DNA of 64,000 nucleotides from Eutypa lata. Taxonomy: Eukaryota; Ascomycota; Sordariomycetes; Xylariales; Diatrypaceae. The notes beneath the pieces are model-generated. The model did not search any database. It had not been told where the DNA came from and saw only the letters and a program-made list of their open reading frames with translations. Numbering within the stretch: position 1 is the stretch's first letter; every line of letters begins with the position of its first letter. Location: the NCBI GenBank assembly GCA_022661535.1, contig JAKULF010000003.1:1922001-1986000 (forward strand), given 5' to 3'. Both the position numbers and the translations under genes were made by a program. Shown in pieces: positions 57,265 through 64,000 of the stretch.

Positions 57265-58321
57265 TTAACTATAAGGGTTTGGTAGATCTTTTCTGAGAAA
57301 GCAAGCCATACAACCCCAGGCTTTACCAGTCGAATCTGTATCAAACCAAGCATTCTCTTTTTTATCGTACACAACGTAACCGCGTCGTTGATACCAGTCT
57401 TGGTTAGTGATCTAAACATAGTAAGCCTAATTGTTTCCATTAAGCAAGTCAAACGGGCGTGTACCTGCCTGCGGGATAGTGCGATTCAATGCTTTTATCC
57501 TCGGGCTATCTTGCCGCATCTCCTCATTTGCTATGGTTGACAGTGTGATTGTGGTAGCCCCGAAGTCTCTTGCCGCCATCCTAGATTAAGTTAGTTAGTT
57601 GACTAGATATCGTTTTCTTGTTGGACCTACGATAAACATACTCTTCGCACATTCTCAAAGCAGTGCCGCCCAAGCCCGCTCCCTGCAAGACCTTCGAAAT
57701 ATAGAAGGTGGTAAGGGAATAGATACCCTTCGCAGGGGACGTATCTAGCTTTTCGTCTCCAGTCCATGCGTCTAGCGAAATATGCCCAATCGGGACGAAG
57801 GTCGACATAGCTGGATCTGAGGTGGGCCGACTGAATATAGATTTACATGTGTTTCCAAGCTCTTTCGCTTCTCTAGGAAAAGCCGACATGTGCTTTTGCA
57901 CTAGCAACGCTGTGCGCTCATCGTCAAGGGGAAGAACCTGCGGTGAATTAGTACATCAATGAAACACGTAATAACACATTTAAGGTGCTATTGCCGACAA
58001 GTAAATAAGAGGCGTCGCGTTTTGTGACATATGAATATGAACGGCTTGACCTTCAGATTGTAATAGGATCTCTCCTGAAGAAATTACTAGCCGTCCACTT
58101 GCAGCACTTACGAGCCAATGAAGTCCAATCTTCCCTTCTCGCTGCTGGTCTTGCCAATTTTCAACATATTCCTTTTTCCACCCACAGGCGATTCTCTGCT
58201 GAACCAAGCGATCGACATGCTCTGGGGAGTCCGGGTCCCAAGGAATCAGGATCAGGGAAGGGCGTTGGCTCGTAGGCACTTCGCCCTTCTCTGTTATATC
58301 GGCAGTTACGGCGGACACCAT
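57265..58321 (-). CDS. GNAT-family N-acetyltransferase
   Basis: Exons 58321-58112, 57937-57642, 57580-57469 and 57411-57265; 254 residues. It matches a fungal GNAT group: LILIPWDPDSPEHVDRLVQQRIACGWK at the start, then STFVPIGHISLDAW (beta4), GIYSLTTFYISKVLQGAGLGGTALRMCEE (the beta4-alpha3 acetyl-CoA pyrophosphate loop, Q-x-x-G-x-G), ATTITLSTI, and NQDWYQRRGYVVY near the end. Introns 1 and 2 are canonical (GTAAGT and GTATGT donors). Intron 3 keeps frame only if it starts with GC (CAG|GCAGGT) and ends TTTAG at 57412, a GC-AG intron. The substrate is unknown; the family acetylates small amines or peptides. The gene is adjacent to but not obviously linked with its neighbours. Confidence 0.87.
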
Positions 58322-59062
58322 AGATCTGAGATTTGAATAACACGGAAGAATAAGCAAAAGAGTGAGAGTTGTCCCCGTCTATACTATGGGAACGAATATT
58401 TAAATAATGAGAGAAAAAACGAAAGCTAGTTGTAGGATTCATATCGTAAGATCTGAGTCACTACACCGGTAGTAGCTTTGAAGCACTTGATTAATGTGGG
58501 GCTATCAGCTGTGAGACAATTGCAGCGGGCGCGCCTTTTCGATGACAATTCCAGGACTATAGTACTCTCTTATTTACATATTTAATTAACCATAGGTATA
58601 CAAACCTCTTATCGAAGCACGAAGAACCCATGCCATCATCTTATTTCCTCATAGATAAGATACTCATGAGGATGCTTAGTTCTCAAGGTATCCCCAAATA
58701 GCAAAAGTGTTGGAAGGAAATATGGGAGATGATGGTTCTAGCTTGAGACATCACGGATTTGGTCTCCTTTGTTATTGCGATATTATTCGGCACCTCGACC
58801 TGATATAGATCTCCGCTTTTTCTTCTGATAACCCCTTTTTATCACACCACTAGATCTAGTTTACCCCTACTCTTCATCCCCAAAATTATCAAAAGGCTAA
58901 ACCAAATACATTCTGAGCCGCATTCATATTCAGTCCGCACTCCTGCTCTTGCTCTAATGTTATATCCCAGCCACCTAAAACAAACGAACTCCAATACCGC
59001 CGTAGATTAGGAACATCGATGGCGGCGTGTCCTGTCAGGTAGCGTGAGCAATCTGCCATTGT
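58322..59062. other. Intergenic, no gene supported
   Basis: About 740 bases upstream of the GNAT gene and downstream of the small secreted protein gene (both on -). Contains the GNAT promoter. No repeat or RNA gene seen. Confidence 0.5.
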
Positions 59063-59507
59063 TTACGGGGTGGGTGCCACCAATGCGGCCCAGCACGCGG
59101 ACTGACAGGACCCAAAAGCTGTGTTGCACGCCACGATAGTGGCAGGCGCCGAGGCTCCCAGGGTGGCTCCCCAGGTGAAGCCAGCGGCCGCATAGCAGGC
59201 TGTAACGACGTCAGCGCACCCGGCCTATAAAATAAATAAAGACTCATGGTTAGTAAGGTGATTTTCCTAGGTTTCTTTGCTAGAGCTCGAAGGATATCTA
59301 GAGACGGCACAACGTAGGAACCGAAATGCTTCACTAGAAAAAGAGAGAGGCTGGGGGAAGGGGAGTAGTTGAAATAGGGCATGAAGGGAGAAGCGTTTGG
59401 TTGTAGATGCTTACCTGGCATATACCGTAAGCGGCAGGGCCGGCGATAGCGCCGGGCGCGGCTGTGAGGATGGCGACGAGGGCAGCTGCTGGTGTGGTGA
59501 CCTTCAT
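59063..59507 (-). CDS. Small secreted Cys-containing protein (zygote-specific class V-like family)
   Basis: Exons 59507-59415 and 59224-59063 separated by a 190-nt intron (GTAAGC...TATAG); 84 residues. Signal peptide: KVTTPAAALVAILTAAPGAIAG. The mature part of about 60 residues is rich in Ala/Gly and has six evenly placed Cys (YGICQAGC, VTACYAAAGFTWG, IVACNTAFGSCQSAC) and ends ALVAPTP. This is the pattern of short fungal proteins often labelled 'zygote-specific protein' from an algal homologue. Function unknown; a small secreted protein of this type could be an effector or surface component, but that is only inference. Confidence 0.85.
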
Positions 59508-60565
59508 TTTTGTCTCTTGGTGAAGTATGTTTGGGATGGTATATGTTGATGAAGTGAACTAATACTTTAAGGCTGGTGTGCGGAAATTCAGTTACGTTGC
59601 TAGTCAAGAAAATATATATGATGGGGAGCTCTTTATTGTTGGGATGGAATAACGTGTCTTGCTTGACTTGGGTTTCCTGTCTGCTTATGCCGAGTAGGAT
59701 CTAGAATTAATATCAAAGGTTTTAGACCCCAAGGTAGAGGGTGGCTTGGGCTTAAAAATATCCTAGGAATCAGTCAGCTGATAACTGCAAACGGGCTGTC
59801 TACCTCAGAGCCTGACACTACATCATCGCAGGCTGAGGGTGGGGAAGTCTGCATGCTCCCGCACGGATTTGTGACACGGCTCATCTGCCGTTAGCCAGTT
59901 GATATCATCGCTGATGTTTACTCGCGGCTGCGAGAGTTGCGTTGCATTATCTCTCACATCCGGACCCACACTCTTCTATAGGTATGGCTCACGACTTGTC
60001 GATCGTGGGCCTCCTGCTTTTATGAGAAGCATTGGTAATGCATACTACATTTCACACAGGATATCATTACTTGCTCAAGTGAATACTGTTGTCTCGGGAG
60101 GATAGGCAGGTAGGTAAGCGTCAAATATCTGGTTTGTGCCCTGTGAAGTTTAGCTATAGAGCATGGATCGCTCTAGTATGGTCATTCTGCTTCACAAATA
60201 ATTGATCCTACATAATACGTACATGCCACCAATAGAATTATTGATATTCTTTTTGATTTGTGAGCAATCTAGGAGCACAGAGCGCTGCTTATATGCAATC
60301 TTATATCAGATGGAAAGTACCGATGCGAAGGTTTAAGCGAAGGTTTCGACTTTGTCAGAACCGCAAATACAGTTTTTTTGTACGGCTAGTATAAATAACG
60401 TGAATATCCTGTAGATTTGATGATTCTATTCTTCTAGTAAATCTTATAATTAATCTCATCCAAGGTTATTTCAAATCCCTCCTCTAATTCACCCCTACAT
60501 TCCACCTCAAGACACCCAAGCTTAATCGATCTCATCGGGAATCGTACCCGAGACAGGTATTCATC
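59508..60565. other. Intergenic, divergent promoters
   Basis: About 1.06 kb between the small secreted protein gene (-) and the next gene (+). No gene or repeat supported; mildly AT-rich. Confidence 0.5.
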
Positions 60566-61063
60566 ATGTATAGACTGACCACCAGGATTTCCACACTCCT
60601 CCAATTAGGAGTTCGCCCTATAGCTCTGCCGAGGGTGCCTATCTATCGTCTACTAAGCACGGATGCTCCAACAGCTTTAAATAGCACCTCCGATACGCCA
60701 GCTCAACCAATAACCACATACTCGAACCTACCAAAATATAAGCAGCACCAATATAGCACAAACCTCGACTACAGAACAAGGACGCTCTCCACCGATGACA
60801 AGGTCATGTACTGCTGGAGGGAACTCAGTCTATGCATAAAACAGTATCACTTTCACAGACGGCACAGGCACTGGAATGTGGCGCCTAGTAATGGTAACCA
60901 AGCGAAAATAACCAGTTTGGATATGCAAGAAGTGCTCATGAGCAAGATCATCGCACTTCAGGTCGACCAGGCAGCTAGGGATAGAGAGCGATTGTCGCAG
61001 AAAGAGCGGGGGCATTCGAATAGCCATGGCTCGGGGTGTGGAAGTTTCTCTGGGGAGATTTGA
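60566..61063 (+). CDS. Hypothetical protein, probable mitochondrial presequence
   Basis: Single exon of 165 residues. The first 33 residues (MYRLTTRISTLLQLGV...PRVPIYRLLST) contain five Arg, hydroxylated residues and no acid, a good matrix-targeting presequence. Then a T/S-rich linker, a short folded-looking section with aromatic and His residues (DDKVMYCWRELSLCIKQYHF) and a charged helix (VDQAARDRERLSQKERG) before a Gly/Ser tail. I recognise no family. The 3' end lies 165 bp from the 3' end of bud23 (convergent). Confidence 0.5.
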   Translation: MYRLTTRISTLLQLGVRPIALPRVPIYRLLSTDAPTALNSTSDTPAQPITTYSNLPKYKQHQYSTNLDYRTRTLSTDDKVMYCWRELSLCIKQYHFHRRHRHWNVAPSNGNQAKITSLDMQEVLMSKIIALQVDQAARDRERLSQKERGHSNSHGSGCGSFSGEI

Positions 61064-61228
61064 AAACAAGGGGGTTTAAGACTTGAAGATTTGTAGGATT
61101 CTTTCCTATCTAGGATAGAAAGGTGTACATGGATATTTTCTCCTCCCGATACCTGAACTCCAAAACGCCGTGCAGTGCAATATCCATGCAATGAGCCCCT
61201 ATCTCTTTTCCCCTCCTCTCTGTCAGAT

Positions 61229-62169
61229 CTAGAACGCCACCCTCCGCCTCCTTCCCGTGTACTTGGACGACGCCTTGACGACCTTTCCTTGCCTCTCCAT
61301 CTGCTCCTTCTTCTTCATGATCCAAGCCTTACTGCCCTTCTTAATCTCGCCCTTCCCGCTCTTCGCCCCCCTCTGGCGCGGGTCCAGCACATCGACATTC
61401 TCCATATCCTTGATAACCCCGGTGATATCACCCCCACCACCTCTCGCATCGAGGTTCCCGCCGCCGACAGTGAGGACGAGGTAGACCTTGACATTCTTCG
61501 TCTCGGGATCATCCTCCAATAACCCGGCCCCGAACCCGGCCCGCACGGCCGCGCCCGTGATCATCTTCTTCTGCTCGTCGTTCTTGGGGTAGAACTGGCA
61601 CACGGCGCGACCGCCGCGCTTCAGGCTGGCGTACAGCCCCCCGAAGAAACGCGCCAGACGCCCCGCGGGCGACACGTCGCTCGTCTCGGCATTGCACAGC
61701 CACTGGATGGCGCTGATGCTGACGGCGGCGTCGAACGTGCCGGCCCGGAAGGGAACCCCCTGCCCGATGTCCGCTAGTAGTAGGTCGCCCTCGGTGTCCC
61801 GCTGCAGCGCCACGTCCAGCATCGACGCCGACACGTCCATGCCCACCCACACATGCGGACCGCCCTCTTCGGCCCCCGCCGACGATAGGATCTCCCCCGA
61901 CAGTCCGCTGCCGCAGCCGACGTCGAGGATCAGGGATGGGGATGACAGATCGAGGAGCTCGAGCGCGCGGTGTGTCATCGACGCTTGGATATTCTGGATT
62001 CGCGACGAGGTGGTGTATTTCCGCGCCTCGGTGTCATCGTAGTGGACGTCTGCGGACCTGATTTTGTAGTAGTAGATTGTTAGCGACTTGTTCGTTGCTG
62101 GTGGGGTTATTTATTGTTGTCTGGATTCTAGAAGGGGAAGCCTTACAGAGTATCCTCTGGCCGCGACAT
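61229..62169 (-). CDS. bud23: 18S rRNA (guanine-N7) methyltransferase Bud23
   Basis: Exons 62169-62147 (23 nt) and 62057-61229; 283 residues. Bud23/WBSCR22 uses SAM to make the single m7G in 18S rRNA of pre-40S particles and works with Trm112. Seen: MSRPEDTL joined across the intron to SADVHYDDTEARKY; SAM motif I LILDVGCGSGLSGEIL; a WVGMDVSASMLDVA acidic-loop strand; LLADIGQGVPFRAGTFDAAVSISAIQWLCNA; then RAVCQFYPKNDEQ and the characteristic basic C-terminus KGSKAWIMKKKEQMERQGKVV...YTGRRRRVAF, typical of the family. Start and tiny first exon follow from family conservation. An essential-type housekeeping gene, GC-rich relative to its surroundings. Confidence 0.96.
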
Positions 62170-62674
62170 GATGTGATTAATTCTAAACTTTCGTCGATTG
62201 CAAAATAGTTATGTCGTCTTATGTCGGTATGTTTGTTGTACTCAATTCATCTAATTCTAGCTTGGTGTGATGTATTATCCAACTCACTGGTTCCTCTATT
62301 TAACCGATACTTGTGTTAATTGTGCATGCTTGACTAAGTGGGATTTCCCCATGAACTTTTTAGTGGGGTTACATATCCTTATCAAAGTCTGCAATCTTAT
62401 CTCCGTATAATCCGGTCCCTAGAACTTAAGGAGGTAGTGGCGGGGACATCGGAAGGTTCAGACCTGAGACAGCTGGGCCAATCAAAACTTAGTTTGCCCT
62501 TCATTCAGTGCTTGAACGAAAGTCTAAAGACAAAGGTGGCTCCAACGAAACCATCAAACTGGCCAACGCGTCCTACTCTGTTTCGACGTGTCCTGATTTC
62601 TCTGTTCCAAAAAGTTATCTCCTGCACTCACTATAGCATACATCATGAGATTCGAGTAATACAGCCAAGCCAAG
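62170..62674. promoter_or_regulatory. Bidirectional promoter between bud23 and the svp26-like gene
   Basis: 505 bases between two divergent start codons. Contains no recognisable box beyond short CT-rich and TATA-like stretches; presumably drives both genes. Confidence 0.4.
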
Positions 62675-63475
62675 ATGTGGATTTTACCTCTCGTCGGTTA
62701 CCTCGGCTCCGTTGTGGGCTTCTGCTTCTTGACGCTTGCCATCGGTACGTCTATGCAAGACACCATACCTACCACCTCTCTATCTTGCATCTGAAAGGCC
62801 ATGACCCATGATGGACTAATCGCATTAACAATCTCCAGCGTCGGGCCTCTACTACCTTTCCGAACTCGTCGAAGAACATACTGTTTTTGCGAAGCGCCTT
62901 CTAAAGCAGCTCATCTACTTCGTTATCGCCCTACAGTCCATCCTATGTATCGTCGATAGGTTTCCGATCGGCTTAACCCTTTTGGGTGTCGGGTCGCATG
63001 CGATATACCTGGGGAACATGCGACGGTTCCCTTTCGTCAAGCTGACCGATCCTCTATTCCTCGTATCATGCGGTACATACACCATCTTTTGAGAGAAGCG
63101 GGCTGTGCGGGTGCTGACTATGTGGCAGTGCTGGTTCTTGTCAACCATTACTTCTGGTTCCGCCACTTCTCTGCAGCGCAACAGCGATCATACTCTAGAA
63201 TGTCGTCGATGTATGATCAGCCTGACGTACCATCCTTCACCGAGATCGCCTCGTTCTTTGGACTCTGCGTTTGGCTTGTGCCCTTTGCCCTGTTTGTGAG
63301 CCTGTCCGCGAGCGACAATGTACTCCCAACGATCGGCAGCGAACCGCCATCTCACGACGACGGGGGCAAGAACAAGCGCCAGGGCATGATCAAGGTGGTT
63401 GTTGACTACGTGCTTTCAGGGATTGGACAAGTCAGTCGGCTAGCAGGTTGGAAGAAGCCAGAAGATCGATTTTGA
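62675..63475 (+). CDS. svp26: Svp26/TEX261-family membrane protein (ER-Golgi cargo adaptor)
   Basis: Exons 62675-62744, 62839-63072 and 63129-63475; 216 residues, near the family length. Svp26 (Erv26) is a COPII-vesicle protein that escorts Golgi mannosyltransferases and other type II proteins out of the ER. Four helices are visible: VGYLGSVVGFCFLTLAIASGLYYLSELVEEH, LLKQLIYFVIALQSIL, FPIGLTLLGVGSHAIYL with NMRRFPFVKLTDPLFLVSC, and FTEIASFFGLCVWLVPFALFVSL. The NHYFWFRHF segment after helix 3 is the family hallmark. The C-terminal tail is basic and ends KKPEDRF. Phases at both introns (GTACGT...CTCCAG; GTACAT...GGCAG) agree. It complements the window's Pmt4 in the glycosylation pathway. Confidence 0.94.
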
Positions 63476-64000
63476 GCATGGCATGGCGTACTTTTGGTTT
63501 AGGATGGGATTCATGCGCTGTACGATAATGTACGACAGACAGTTAGAGATATTATGCACCAACCTCTAATGCTTTATAACAAGTATATATGTAAGTTCTA
63601 CTTTTTCCACTTAGATAGTAGATATGTCTGGAATGCGCTAACATGATAATGCATCTTTAGATGACGTGAACTCGTAGAAGTCAATTTTTAGAACTAAAGA
63701 GCATAGCCTATTGCTAGTCTATGCAACCCAGGTTGAACTCTACCCTGTTGGACAATGACGATTCTACACGGCAGTCGTGAGTTGATGCCCTTTTATATAA
63801 GCTCTCTCTCATTTCTTTATTTCCTACTGCCACGATGAGCTCAAAATGGTATGCTAGATTGCAATTGGGTCGATGGACTTTGCCTTTAAAGTTTGAGGGT
63901 TTTGCGTTTAATCCATGTTTATAAATGAAACCCTAGTCCCGGTCTGCTATTAGAAGGGAGACCTGAGGCTAATGGAATTGCCAGATAGTAAAACTCACAA
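63476..64000. other. Intergenic to window end
   Basis: Downstream of the svp26-like gene. No gene, repeat or RNA recognised. Confidence 0.5.

Noticed and set aside
59035..59607. A 190-codon minus-strand open frame overlapping the small secreted protein gene
   Set aside because: It runs through the 190-nt intron in another frame and is low-complexity (R/H/P-rich); the two-exon signal-peptide gene explains the region better.

Overview
This window is nuclear DNA from a filamentous ascomycete (Pezizomycotina; Sordariomycetes-like is my inference). The evidence is short GT-AG introns (about 50-190 nt) with CTAAC-like branch sites, fungal protein families throughout, and a 12.7 kb block drained of G and C in the manner of repeat-induced point mutation (RIP). 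I could build consistent multi-exon models for most genes by matching intron phase to family conservation. All exon boundaries are read by eye and none is backed by transcripts.

Layout. 1-7.7 kb: the 5' end of a sugar transporter, two hypothetical proteins (one with an MGCC lipidation-type N-terminus and an HP/Q-rich repeat), and a RidA gene with a 14-nt microexon and a mitochondrial-type N-terminal extension. 7.7-18.3 kb: protein O-mannosyltransferase of the Pmt4 type, an orphan ORF, a secreted M43 metalloprotease carrying an in-frame TAG, and a Dal5-type MFS transporter. 20.4-29.8 kb: a membrane-anchored prolyl-4-hydroxylase-like enzyme, an FTA2-like kinase-fold gene with an in-frame TAG, and then a tight trio: a CYP7/8-like P450, a six-exon MFS transporter and a DmoA/NtaA-type flavin monooxygenase. 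The last two share a divergent promoter holding a perfect CGG-N10-CCG palindrome.

30-53 kb is an accessory, repeat-rich compartment. It holds a perfect 121-bp hAT-like MITE (30-bp terminal inverted repeats, 8-bp target duplication), a hypothetical gene, a decayed STAND/NACHT (fungal NLR) gene, a 460-bp foldback element with an 8-bp target duplication, and an AAA-ATPase gene killed by two TAG codons and by a 150-bp solo LTR. Removing that LTR and one copy of its 5-bp duplication rejoins the reading frame. The AT block at 40.16-52.97 kb has direct repeats of about 265 bp at its ends. The outer part of the left repeat is unmutated, so the right repeat can be read as its C-to-T / G-to-A derivative. 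A second direct-repeat pair 7.0 kb apart inside the block points to a nested element.

54.5-64 kb returns to ordinary genes: a secreted DUF1996 protein, a fragment of a STAND N-terminal domain, a GNAT acetyltransferase with a probable GC-AG intron, a small cysteine-containing secreted protein, a probable mitochondrial protein, Bud23 (18S rRNA methyltransferase) and, divergent from it, Svp26/TEX261. Pmt4 and Svp26 both serve secretory-pathway mannosylation. The P450-MFS-monooxygenase trio looks like a small oxidative catabolic or detoxification module.
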